Assembly: GCA_910587645.1 (NCBI GenBank)
Contig: CAJUNA010000021.1
Location: 1 to 28,178 of the forward strand
Direction: 5' to 3'
Length of the DNA stretch: 28,178 nt
Origin: an uncultured Oscillospiraceae bacterium
Lineage (GTDB): Bacteria; Bacillota; Clostridia; Oscillospirales; Oscillospiraceae
Shown: in pieces, positions 13,771 through 22,611 of the stretch
Numbering within the stretch: position 1 is the first letter of the stretch
How the letters are laid out: each line of letters begins with the position of its first letter
Position numbers and translations under genes: made by a program
The notes under the pieces: model-generated
What the model saw: the letters and a program-made list of their open reading frames with translations, nothing else
What the model was told of the DNA's origin: nothing
Databases searched by the model: none

Positions 13771-15882
13771 ATGCCGAGAAAGGTATCACTGGAAAACACA
13801 AGAAATATCGGCATTATGGCTCACATTGATGCAGGAAAGACCACTACCACTGAGCGTATCCTGTATTATACCGGTGTGAACTATAAGATCGGCGAGACCC
13901 ATGAGGGTACCGCCACGATGGACTGGATGGTCCAGGAGCAGGAGCGCGGCATCACCATCACGTCCGCCGCCACCACCTGCTACTGGCAGGGCATGAGGAA
14001 CCAGTTCCCCCAGACCCGCATCAATATCATCGACACACCGGGCCATGTTGACTTCACCGTGGAGGTGGAGCGTTCCCTGCGTGTACTGGACGGCTCTGTG
14101 ACCGTCATGTGCGCCAAGGGCGGCGTTGAGCCCCAATCCGAAACCGTCTGGCGTCAGGCGGATCACTACAGAGTCCCCCGCATGATTTACGTCAATAAAA
14201 TGGACATCATGGGCGCGGATTTCTACAACGTGCTGCGCATGATTGACGAGCGTCTCAAGTGCAACGCGGTGCCCATCCAGCTCCCCATCGGGAAGGAAGC
14301 CGATTTCCGAGGCATTATCGACCTGGTGGAAATGAAGGCGTATATCTATAACGATGACCTGGGCAAGGACATCAGCGAGGAAGCCATCCCCGAGGATATG
14401 GCCGGGCTGGCCGCGGAGTATCATGAGAAGATGCTGGACGCGGTGAGCATGTTCGATGACGCGATCATGGAGATGTACCTGGAGGGGCAGGACATTCCCA
14501 AGGACCGCATCCGCAAGGCCATCCGGCAGGCTACCTGCGCGGTGGAGATGATCCCCGTGGTCTGCGGCACTTCTTACCGCAATAAGGGCATCCAGCGCCT
14601 GCTGGACGCGATTGTGGACTATATGCCCTCCCCCCTGGACATCCCCGCCATCAAGGGCGTCAACCCCAAGACCGATGAGGAAGAGGAGCGCCCCTCCGAT
14701 GATAACGCCCCCTTCTCCGCGCTGGCTTTTAAGATCATGACTGACCCCTATGTGGGCCGTCTGTCCTTCGTCCGCGTGTATTCCGGCCAGGTCAGCACCG
14801 GTTCCGCCGTGCTGAACTCCACCAAGGGCCAGAAGGAGCGCATTGGCCGTATTTTGCAGATGCACGCCAATCACCGGGAGGACATTGAGACCATCTACTC
14901 CGGCGACATCGCTGGCGTTATCGGCCTGAAGAACTCCACCACCGGCGATACCCTGTGCGATGACAAGCATCCCGTTATTCTGGAGTCCATGGAGTTCCCT
15001 GACCCCGTTATCCGGGTGGCCATCGAGCCGAAGACCAAGGCTGGCCAGGAAAAGATGGGCGTTGCCCTGATGAAGCTGGCGGAAGAGGACCCCACCTTCA
15101 AGACCTACACTGATGAGGAGACGGGGCAGACCATTATCGCCGGTATGGGCGAGCTGCATCTGGAGATCATCGTAGACCGCCTGCTCCGCGAGTACAAGGT
15201 GGAAGCCAATGTAGGCGCGCCCCAGGTGGCCTACAAGGAGACCATCAAGAAGAGCGTCCAGCAGGATACCAAGTACGCCCGCCAGTCCGGCGGTAAGGGC
15301 CAGTACGGCCACGTCAAGCTCCGTGTGGAGCCCAACGAGTCCGGCAAGGGCTATGAGTTCGTCAACGAAGTGGTTGGCGGCGCGGTGCCTAAGGAGTATA
15401 TCCCCGCCGTGGACGCCGGTATCCAGGGGGCCATGCTCTCCGGCGTACTGGCCGGTTACCCGGTGGTGGATGTGAAGGTCACGCTGTATGACGGAAGCTA
15501 CCACGAGGTGGACTCCTCTGAAATGGCTTTCAAAATTGCCGGTTCCATGGCGTTCAAGGAAGCCTGCCAGAAAGCGGATGCCACCTTGCTGGAACCCATC
15601 ATGAAGGTGGTCGTGATCGTGCCCGAGGAGTATATGGGCGATGTTATCGGCGACCTCAATAGCCGCCGCGGCCAGATCCAGGGATTTGAAGCCCGCTCCG
15701 GCGCCCAGCAGATCGATGCCTTTGTGCCCCTGAGCGAGATGTTCGGCTATGCAACCGACCTGCGCTCCCGGACCCAGGGCCGGGGCCAGTATACCATGGA
15801 GCCCAGCCACTATATTGAGATCCCGAAGAACATCCGGGAGAAGATCATTGACCAGCGCATGGGCGGCCGGGCAATGAAGTAA
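13771..15882 (+). CDS. fusA: Elongation factor G
   Basis: This is a full-length 703-residue GTPase that drives ribosomal translocation. G motifs: AHIDAGKTTTTER (G1), RGITITSAATTC (G2), DTPGHVDF (G3), NKMD (G4). The domain II to V sequence is intact, including GMGELHLEIIVDRLLREYKVEA and, in domain IV, QSGGKGQYGHVKLRVEP. AGGAGGAG precedes the ATG. It belongs to the canonical bacterial EF-G group rather than the tetracycline-resistance ribosomal protection proteins. A large minus-strand open frame across the gene is a by-product of its codon use. Confidence 0.98.
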   Translation: MPRKVSLENTRNIGIMAHIDAGKTTTTERILYYTGVNYKIGETHEGTATMDWMVQEQERGITITSAATTCYWQGMRNQFPQTRINIIDTPGHVDFTVEVERSLRVLDGSVTVMCAKGGVEPQSETVWRQADHYRVPRMIYVNKMDIMGADFYNVLRMIDERLKCNAVPIQLPIGKEADFRGIIDLVEMKAYIYNDDLGKDISEEAIPEDMAGLAAEYHEKMLDAVSMFDDAIMEMYLEGQDIPKDRIRKAIRQATCAVEMIPVVCGTSYRNKGIQRLLDAIVDYMPSPLDIPAIKGVNPKTDEEEERPSDDNAPFSALAFKIMTDPYVGRLSFVRVYSGQVSTGSAVLNSTKGQKERIGRILQMHANHREDIETIYSGDIAGVIGLKNSTTGDTLCDDKHPVILESMEFPDPVIRVAIEPKTKAGQEKMGVALMKLAEEDPTFKTYTDEETGQTIIAGMGELHLEIIVDRLLREYKVEANVGAPQVAYKETIKKSVQQDTKYARQSGGKGQYGHVKLRVEPNESGKGYEFVNEVVGGAVPKEYIPAVDAGIQGAMLSGVLAGYPVVDVKVTLYDGSYHEVDSSEMAFKIAGSMAFKEACQKADATLLEPIMKVVVIVPEEYMGDVIGDLNSRRGQIQGFEARSGAQQIDAFVPLSEMFGYATDLRSRTQGRGQYTMEPSHYIEIPKNIREKIIDQRMGGRAMK

Positions 15883-15903
15883 AATAAATTCCAAATTATT
15901 CCG

Positions 15904-15933
15904 GGAGAAAGCGTTTTTAGGATTGCTTTTTCC
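15904..15933 (+). other. Hairpin after fusA, overlapping the tuf -35 region
   Basis: GGAGAAAGC (15904-15912) pairs with GCTTTTTCC (15925-15933) with one G-T pair. The T-rich 3' arm could give weak termination after fusA while the tuf promoter restarts transcription. Confidence 0.35.
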
Positions 15934-15951
15934 TGAGAGTTGTTGTAAAAT
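15923..15951 (+). promoter_or_regulatory. Probable internal promoter for tuf
   Basis: TTGCTT (15923-15928), a 17-bp spacer and TAAAAT (15946-15951) lie in the 136-bp fusA-tuf gap. Extra tuf transcription is plausible because EF-Tu is needed in excess over EF-G. Confidence 0.5.
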
Positions 15952-15952
15952 A

Positions 15953-15977
15953 TCAGCATAATGACGTTTTATGCTGA
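15953..15977 (+). other. 5' UTR hairpin of tuf
   Basis: TCAGCATAA (15953-15961) pairs perfectly with TTATGCTGA (15969-15977), starting 2 nt after the -10 box. It would sit at the very 5' end of a transcript from this promoter, a position that can stabilise mRNA. Confidence 0.5.
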
Positions 15978-16018
15978 ACCCCTAACCATTCATTTAACCG
16001 TTAAGGAGGAAAATCCCA

Positions 16019-17221
<1,203 letters not shown>

Positions 17222-17232
17222 TTTGTACCGCG

Positions 17233-17264
17233 AAAGCGGCCGTCTGCGGACGGCCGCTTTTTTT
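17233..17264 (+). terminator. Intrinsic terminator of the str operon
   Basis: AAAGCGGCCGTC (17233-17244) pairs with GACGGCCGCTTT (17249-17260) around TGCG, and seven T residues run 17258-17264. This is the clearest intrinsic terminator in the window. Confidence 0.93.
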
Positions 17265-17284
17265 GCGGCCTTTACTAATGAAAT

Positions 17285-17301
17285 CTTAATAACTCCTTAA
17301 T
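17285..17301 (+). promoter_or_regulatory. CTTAAT direct repeat, candidate OmpR-family binding site
   Basis: CTTAAT occurs at 17285-17290 and again at 17296-17301, 11 bp apart start to start, i.e. one helical turn. OmpR-family dimers bind such spaced direct repeats. It lies 10 bp before the candidate -35 of the response regulator gene, the place for self-activation. Confidence 0.5.
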
Positions 17302-17311
17302 GCCCTGGTGC

Positions 17312-17340
17312 TTCCTTTTTGGGGAAGGGTATGTTAAGAT
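17312..17340 (+). promoter_or_regulatory. Weak promoter of the response regulator gene
   Basis: TTCCTT (17312-17317), 17 bp and TAAGAT (17335-17340). The poor -35 fits an activator-dependent promoter with the repeat just upstream. Confidence 0.4.
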
Positions 17341-17378
17341 GTTATAGCCGAAGCGGTGGAACGATGGGAGGGGCTTTT

Positions 17379-18065
17379 ATGGCAAATATCTTGATCTGTG
17401 ATGACGAGCGGGATATCGTTTCCGCGTTGAAGATTTATCTCAGCGCGGAAAATTATACGCTCTTTGAAGCTTTTACTGGGCGGGAAGCCTTGGATATCGT
17501 GCGGAAAAATGACATCCATCTGATTCTGATGGATATTATGATGCCTGAGATGGATGGGATTTCCGCTACCGCTAAGCTGCGGGAGGAATTTAATATCCCG
17601 ATTATCCTCCTGACCGCCAAAAGCGAGGATACCGATAAGGTGCTGGGCTTGAACGTGGGGGCGGATGATTATATCACGAAGCCTTTTAACCCGATCGAGG
17701 TTTTGGCGCGGGTCCGCAGCCAGCTGCGGCGGTACACGACCTTGGGTGGGATGGAGCAGAAGCCCAGCAAGCTGGTGATTGGCGGGATTGTCCTGGATGA
17801 CGAGACCAAACAGGTCTCGGTGGATGGCGAGGGGGTCAGTTTGACGCCCATTGAGTATAATATTCTGCTTCTGCTGATGCGGCACCCCGGGAAGGTCTAC
17901 TCTTCGGGGCAGATTTATGAGCAGGTCTGGAATGAAACCGCTTTTGGCTCCGAGGGGGCTGTGGCAGTCCATATCCGGCACTTGCGGGAAAAGCTGGAGA
18001 TTGATCCCTCTAACCCCAGATATCTGAAGGTGGTTTGGGGATTGGGGTATAAGATGGAGCCTTGA
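17379..18065 (+). CDS. OmpR-family two-component response regulator
   Basis: This 228-residue protein has a receiver domain (acidic pocket Asp8/Asp9, phospho-acceptor Asp52 in LILMDIMMPEMDG, conserved ADDYITKPF) and a C-terminal winged helix (LTPIEYNILLLLMRHPGKVYSS, SEGAVAVHIRHLREKLE, VVWGLGYKMEP). It resembles the VanR-like group found throughout gut Clostridia. Start 17379 is chosen over 17319 because GGGAGGGG lies before it and the product then starts MANILICDDE. The partner kinase follows after an unusually long gap. The stimulus is unknown. Confidence 0.92.
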   Translation: MANILICDDERDIVSALKIYLSAENYTLFEAFTGREALDIVRKNDIHLILMDIMMPEMDGISATAKLREEFNIPIILLTAKSEDTDKVLGLNVGADDYITKPFNPIEVLARVRSQLRRYTTLGGMEQKPSKLVIGGIVLDDETKQVSVDGEGVSLTPIEYNILLLLMRHPGKVYSSGQIYEQVWNETAFGSEGAVAVHIRHLREKLEIDPSNPRYLKVVWGLGYKMEP

Positions 18066-18376
18066 GCGGCAGTTGTTTTTTGGTGCGTGATGCAGTTGTC
18101 AAGGTGCCTCCGTTTGCAACCGGCGCGGGGGTTTTTCCAGGCTGATCGGGCCTGTTGAGCGTTTTTGTTCGAACGCGCGAAGTTCCGGTAGGTGACGCTC
18201 GCTACATCCTTAGGCTGCAAAGAAGGGAAAGTTGCACGGGAAAATGCAACTTTAGCGGAAAAATTTTCAATTACACGGGAAAGTATTTGGGGGCCGGGGC
18301 GGGAAGCCCCCGGGCTGGTATGGGAAGGAACTGCCGTTTGCCTTCAGGGCGCGGCGATGAAAGTGATGTGAATTAT
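18066..18376 (+). other. 311-nt non-coding spacer between response regulator and kinase
   Basis: I see no gene here. It holds a perfect 9-bp hairpin, AAAGTTGCA (18228-18236) with TGCAACTTT (18245-18253), and three close copies of a CGGGAAA-like motif around 18237, 18256 and 18279 (the middle one reads GCGGAAAAA). Such gaps are unusual inside two-component operons and suggest an inserted repeat or a regulatory RNA. The kinase frame stays open back to 18155, but that stretch looks non-coding in sequence and lacks a ribosome-binding site. Confidence 0.5.
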
Positions 18377-20296
18377 ATGGAAAAGAAAAAAGACCTGCGG
18401 CAAAGCCTGGCGGCCAAAGCGGCCGCAATCCTGCTCCTGATTGTTACTGCCACCGGGGCGGTGGTGGGTACTACTGCCGTGACGCTGCTCTCCTGCGGGT
18501 ATGGCGCCGCCAATACCTTTCAGGATGACATCCTCTGCAAGGAAGCAATGTCCGGCGCGATGGACAGCGCCCTCTCCTACGTGGCGGCTGAACAGGATGA
18601 ATACGGTTTTAACATCCATTACAATCAAACGATGATGGAACGGGCCGGGGGGTTCGCTGCGCAGGTCTTTTTGGGCGACCCTGCCAACGGGAACCTTCTG
18701 GGCGGCTGGTCCGATGTCCCGGCGGAAAACGACGTACTCTGCCGGCAGGCGATGACCGTTGATGTCCGGGACGATGAGGGCAGGCGTACCGGCGAGTATT
18801 ATACGGTGGTGGGATATGTGTCCAAGGACCTGCCTGCTGGGAGCAATTTTGCGGTGCGCTACAGTATTTATAACCAACTGCACAATATGCCCTTCTCCCT
18901 TACAATCCTGATTACCGTGGCGCTGGCCGTTTGCGCGCTGGCGGCGTTGGTTTTCCTGTTCTGCGCCGCAGGGCATAAGGCCGGGCATGAGGAGATATGC
19001 CTTAACTGGCAGGATCGGGTTCCGCTGGATTTGTATGCCTGCCTGGCGGTGGGGGCGTTCTCCATCGCAATGATTCCTGTTTTTGGGGGCGGCGATGGGG
19101 GAGGGATGCCCTTCGCCTTGCAGATCGGCACCATATGCCTGTCCGCCATAGGCGGGAGCTGTGTGCTGCTGGCGGCTATGCTGACCCTCGCGACACGGTT
19201 GAAAAAGGGGAAATGGTGGCGCAATACTGTCTGCTGGCAGGCGGTGCGTTGGTGCAAACGGCTGTGGAGGCGCTGCTGGCAGGCTTTTGTGGAGCTGGTG
19301 CGGATTTTGCCGATGACGTGGCGGGTGATTTTGGGGCTGCTGGCGGTGTTGGGCGCCCAGTCAATTTTGACATTGCTGGTTTTCGACAGCTATGAGGGGT
19401 TCTTCTTCTTTTTGGTGGCCATCGGGCTGGACATCGCCCTGGCGGGGGCGGCGGCGTGGATGACCGTCCAGCTCCAGAAGGTGCGGGATATGGGGGCCGC
19501 CTTGGCCGCAGGGGACTTGGAAGCCCAGCTGGATACCGAGAAAATGTACTTTGATGTGAAACGCCACGCAGAGGATTTGAACGCCATCGGCGTGGGGATG
19601 AACAAGGCCGTTGAGCAGCGGCTGAAAAGCGAGCGGCTGAAAACAGAATTGATTACGAATGTGTCCCATGATATTAAAACGCCATTGACGAGCATTGTTA
19701 ATTATGTGGATTTGCTGAAAAAACAGGATTTGCCGCCGGATGCCCAGGAATACCTGATGGTGCTGGACCGGCAGTCCAGGCGGCTGAAAAAGCTGACCGA
19801 AGACCTGGTGGAGGCCAGCAAGGCCTCTACGGGGAATGTTACCGTGAACTTGGAGCCGATCGTTGTCAATGAGATCATACATCAGGCGATCGCCGACTAT
19901 GAGGAAAAGCTGGCGGCGGGGAAGCTGGAGATGATCGTGAATACCTATGAGGGGAATTTGATGGCGCTGGCCGATGGGCGGCTGCTGTGGCGGGTGCTGG
20001 ATAACCTGCTGGGCAATATCTGCAAGTACGCGATGGCGGGGACACGGGTGTATGTGGACCTCAGCGCACAGGATGGCAGGGTGTTCCTGTCTATGAAGAA
20101 TATTTCCAGGGACCCGCTGAATGTGTCCGCCGAGGAGCTGATGGAGCGGTTCGTGCGTGGAGACGCTTCCCGCCATACCGAGGGCAGCGGGCTGGGGCTG
20201 AATATTGCCAGGAGCTTTATGGATTTGATGGGCGGCGGGTTCGAACTGTATGTAGATGGGGACTTGTTCAAGGCGGAGCTGTCCCTGCGGGCGTAA
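18377..20296 (+). CDS. Six-TM membrane sensor histidine kinase
   Basis: This 639-residue kinase has TM1 at about 13-38, an extracellular domain at about 40-172, then TM segments near 174-198, 218-236, 247-271, 315-336 and 342-365, a HAMP-like linker (MGAALAAGDLEAQL), the H box NVSHDIKTPLTS with His431, the N box NLLGNICKYA and the G2 box GSGLGLNIA. The usual DxGxG G1 motif is not apparent; the corresponding stretch reads KNISRDPLNVSAEELMERFVRGD, a variant seen in clostridial VanS-like kinases as I recall. ATG 18377 is chosen because it begins MEKKKDLRQS just before TM1; the ribosome-binding site is poor, suggesting low expression. It should autophosphorylate and pass the phosphate to Asp52 of the upstream regulator. 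Confidence 0.9.
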   Translation: MEKKKDLRQSLAAKAAAILLLIVTATGAVVGTTAVTLLSCGYGAANTFQDDILCKEAMSGAMDSALSYVAAEQDEYGFNIHYNQTMMERAGGFAAQVFLGDPANGNLLGGWSDVPAENDVLCRQAMTVDVRDDEGRRTGEYYTVVGYVSKDLPAGSNFAVRYSIYNQLHNMPFSLTILITVALAVCALAALVFLFCAAGHKAGHEEICLNWQDRVPLDLYACLAVGAFSIAMIPVFGGGDGGGMPFALQIGTICLSAIGGSCVLLAAMLTLATRLKKGKWWRNTVCWQAVRWCKRLWRRCWQAFVELVRILPMTWRVILGLLAVLGAQSILTLLVFDSYEGFFFFLVAIGLDIALAGAAAWMTVQLQKVRDMGAALAAGDLEAQLDTEKMYFDVKRHAEDLNAIGVGMNKAVEQRLKSERLKTELITNVSHDIKTPLTSIVNYVDLLKKQDLPPDAQEYLMVLDRQSRRLKKLTEDLVEASKASTGNVTVNLEPIVVNEIIHQAIADYEEKLAAGKLEMIVNTYEGNLMALADGRLLWRVLDNLLGNICKYAMAGTRVYVDLSAQDGRVFLSMKNISRDPLNVSAEELMERFVRGDASRHTEGSGLGLNIARSFMDLMGGGFELYVDGDLFKAELSLRA

Positions 20297-20312
20297 AGGC
20301 AGGTTTTGGTCG

Positions 20313-20350
20313 CTCCGGCAGAACCGTGCTGTCCGGAGGATGGGTTTTTT
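20313..20350 (+). terminator. Terminator of the two-component unit
   Basis: CTCCGGCAG (20313-20321) pairs with CTG-T-CCGGAG (20329-20338) with one bulged T; a six-T run lies at 20345-20350, six bases after the stem. Confidence 0.6.
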
Positions 20351-20398
20351 GCCTAATGTGCCGGTGAACCCGCACCTTGCGATTTTACGAATTGCCGC

Positions 20399-20427
20399 TT
20401 GAAACCATAAAATGTCTGTGGTATGAT
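20399..20427 (+). promoter_or_regulatory. Sigma-A promoter for the 20464 gene
   Basis: TTGAAA (20399-20404), a 17-bp spacer and TATGAT (20422-20427) lie 37 bp before the ATG. Confidence 0.7.
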
Positions 20428-20463
20428 CGGATCCGCAAGCTGGATTGCAGGGGAGGTACCGGT

Positions 20464-21243
20464 ATGGCAGACTTTTTTGCCAAAATGAATGAGGATTACG
20501 CGCAGAAGCATTTCCCCGATGGCTCCGTTTTTGAGAGCGCGGCAAAAACGCTTAAGCGGAGAAGCATGGCCGTTGCCATCGTGATAGGCATTTTTGCCAT
20601 CGCCTCTCTATGGGGGCTGGCATGGTCGGCCGGCAGGGCGCTGGAGCTTAGGGCCAGTGGGCAGGACGATATGCTGGATGTTTCGATCTTTATTTGCAGC
20701 TTTTTTGGCGTGATGGCATTGGTTTCTTTGGCGCTGCTTTTCTTTATGATAAAAGCCAGCCGCCAGAAACGGGGCGATTATATCGCCAGCGCCGCGAAGC
20801 ACAGCAAGCTGCCGGAGAGCGAGATCGAGAATTTTGAGCGGCAGGCCCTTAGTTCCGACTGTTATATCCTGCGGTTGACGGAGGGGCTTGACCGGGCGCT
20901 TTCCAACGCGTCCAATAAGGATGGCCTGCTCACCAGGGACTACATTTATCTGGCAGATCCCGCGCAGACGGTCCTCCGTGTAGACAGCCTGAAGGCCTGC
21001 TGCTTCAGCAGCTACACCTATTCCATCAACACAGGAAATTACCACCAGAAGATTTCCTGCCTGGCGATCTACCTGCTCTCGTCCAACGGCGCCAGCATTC
21101 TTTCCGATACCACCGAAAAAGCGGGGCAGGCCCTTATGGCGCTCCTTCAGGAGCGCAACGGCGCAATCGATATCAACCAGGGGAAGGTGCTCCCAGAGGA
21201 CGGGGTAGACAGCTACAGGAGGAAAATACTGGGAGAAGGGTGA
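20464..21243 (+). CDS. Two-TM membrane protein of unknown function
   Basis: This is a 259-residue protein from ATG 20464, with GGGGAGG about 8 nt upstream; the in-frame upstream ATG at 20377 would precede the promoter. After a short soluble start it has two hydrophobic segments near residues 34-58 (SMAVAIVIGIFAIASLWGLAW) and 72-95 (DVSIFICSFFGVMALVSLALLFFMI). A soluble C-terminal domain of about 150 residues follows (DYIYLADPAQTVLRVDSLKACCFSSYTYSINTG), which has a PH-like/YcxB-like feel but is not certain. It has its own promoter between the kinase terminator and the polyamine operon. No function can be assigned. Confidence 0.75.
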   Translation: MADFFAKMNEDYAQKHFPDGSVFESAAKTLKRRSMAVAIVIGIFAIASLWGLAWSAGRALELRASGQDDMLDVSIFICSFFGVMALVSLALLFFMIKASRQKRGDYIASAAKHSKLPESEIENFERQALSSDCYILRLTEGLDRALSNASNKDGLLTRDYIYLADPAQTVLRVDSLKACCFSSYTYSINTGNYHQKISCLAIYLLSSNGASILSDTTEKAGQALMALLQERNGAIDINQGKVLPEDGVDSYRRKILGEG

Positions 21244-21293
21244 GAAACCGTAAAAATTTTTCGGAATTGCTTTGAATTTTTTCCCTCTACCCA

Positions 21294-21322
21294 TTGACAT
21301 TTCGACAGAAAACCGCTATAGT
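21294..21322 (+). promoter_or_regulatory. Sigma-A promoter of the pot operon
   Basis: Perfect TTGACA (21294-21299), a 17-bp spacer and TATAGT (21317-21322). The start point should be near 21329, so the following hairpin is the first thing transcribed. Confidence 0.8.
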
Positions 21323-21327
21323 TAGCT

Positions 21328-21374
21328 TGCCTGTTTTTCCTGGGGAAAAGTACTCAGGGGAAACAGGCATTTTT
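21328..21374 (+). terminator. Leader hairpin with T-run, candidate attenuator of the pot operon
   Basis: TGCCTGTTTTTCC (21328-21340) pairs with GGGGAAACAGGCA (21357-21369), 13 bp including two G-T pairs, followed by five T residues (21370-21374). It lies between the promoter and potA, about 60 nt before the potA start, so read-through must be regulated or incomplete. A competing fold was not found by eye. Confidence 0.6.
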
Positions 21375-21432
21375 CTATGCTTCGCAAGAACGCGGGGACA
21401 TCTAAACGATGGAAAAGGAACGGGGGAGGATA

Positions 21433-22611
21433 ATGTCCAAAAAGTTGATCAGCCTCGCAGATTGCTGCGTGGCGTTTGACGGCGAGCTGGTTCTCGATCA
21501 CATTAACCTATATTTTAATGACAGTGAGTTCCTCACACTGCTCGGACCCAGTGGCTGCGGCAAGACGACAACCTTGCGCATCATTGGAGGCTTTTTGACG
21601 CCCACTTCGGGAGAAGTGCTGTTCGACGGGGTGAGGATTAACGATATCCCGCCGAATCTGCGGCAGGTCAACACTGTCTTCCAGCGGTACGCCCTGTTTC
21701 CCCATCTCAACGTCTTTGAAAACGTGGCTTTCGGCCTGCGGATCCCTAAGACGGCAGAGGAGAATGGGAAGAAAAAGAAGGTCAAGGTCCCGGAAACCGA
21801 GATCCGGGAAAGGGTGCTGGAGATGCTGGAGGTGGTCAGCCTGAAGGGCTTTGAAAACCGCCGCATCACCGAGCTGTCCGGCGGGCAGCAGCAGCGGGTG
21901 GCAATTGCCAGGGCGCTGGTGAACCGGCCGAAGGTGCTGCTCCTGGACGAGCCGCTGGGGGCTTTAGACCTGCGGCTGCGGAAGGATATGCAAAGCGAAT
22001 TGAAGCGTATCCAGCAGCAGCTCGGCATTACCTTTATCTACGTGACCCATGACCAGGAGGAGGCCCTGGCAATGAGCGACACCATCGTGGTCATGGACCA
22101 GGGGAAAATTCAGCAGATCGGTACGCCGGAGGACATCTACAACGAGCCCAAAAACGCCTTTGTGGCGGATTTTATTGGGGAGAGCAATATTCTCGACGGC
22201 ATTATGCATGAGGACTTCGTGGTGGAGTTTTTTAACCGGAAGTTTAAATGCCTGGATAAGGGCTTTGCCCCTATGGAGCCGGTGGACGTGGTCATCCGGC
22301 CGGAGGATATTGATATTGTCCCGGCGGAAAAGGGGCAGCTCCGGGGGACGGTGGCCAGCGTGACCTTCAAGGGCGTCCATTATGACACCATTGTGGATTT
22401 CAAAGGGTTTAAGTGGCTTATCCAGACCACTGACTATCATCCGGAGGGGGAGACCATCGGCATTATCCTCAACCCAGACGATATCCATATCATGCACAAG
22501 AGCGTGTACTCCGGAATGTTTGGGGATTACTCCTCCTACTCCGAGGAGTATGACGAGCTGGAGGATGTGAGCCTTCTGGAGGAAGACGGGGAGGGCGGAA
22601 ATGAAGAATAA
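21433..22611 (+). CDS. potA: Polyamine ABC transporter ATP-binding protein PotA
   Basis: This 392-residue ATPase has Walker A GPSGCGKTT (38-46), a Q loop in TVFQRYALFPHLNVFENVAFGL, signature LSGGQQQRVAIARAL, Walker B VLLLDEPLGALD, H loop YVTHDQEEALAMSD, and a C-terminal TOBE regulatory domain (VVIRPEDIDIV). A lysine-rich stretch, AEENGKKKKVKVPE, enlarges the helical domain compared with the usual short linker. ATG 21433 with GGGGGAGGA is chosen over 21409. It powers import of spermidine/putrescine with PotB and PotC. The C-terminal tail is very acidic and overlaps potB by 11 bp. Confidence 0.92.
   Translation: MSKKLISLADCCVAFDGELVLDHINLYFNDSEFLTLLGPSGCGKTTTLRIIGGFLTPTSGEVLFDGVRINDIPPNLRQVNTVFQRYALFPHLNVFENVAFGLRIPKTAEENGKKKKVKVPETEIRERVLEMLEVVSLKGFENRRITELSGGQQQRVAIARALVNRPKVLLLDEPLGALDLRLRKDMQSELKRIQQQLGITFIYVTHDQEEALAMSDTIVVMDQGKIQQIGTPEDIYNEPKNAFVADFIGESNILDGIMHEDFVVEFFNRKFKCLDKGFAPMEPVDVVIRPEDIDIVPAEKGQLRGTVASVTFKGVHYDTIVDFKGFKWLIQTTDYHPEGETIGIILNPDDIHIMHKSVYSGMFGDYSSYSEEYDELEDVSLLEEDGEGGNEE

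Noticed and set aside
13771..15882. Tetracycline-resistance ribosomal protection protein
   Set aside because: Length, domain IV sequence and position between rpsG and tuf are those of housekeeping EF-G.
13786..15894. A 702-codon open frame on the minus strand across fusA
   Set aside because: It mirrors the codon bias of EF-G; the translation is low-complexity (His, Gly, Leu rich) with no family match, and fusA is certain.
18155..18376. N-terminal extension of the histidine kinase
   Set aside because: The 74 extra residues have no membrane or domain character and include the spacer hairpin; ATG 18377 starts just before TM1.
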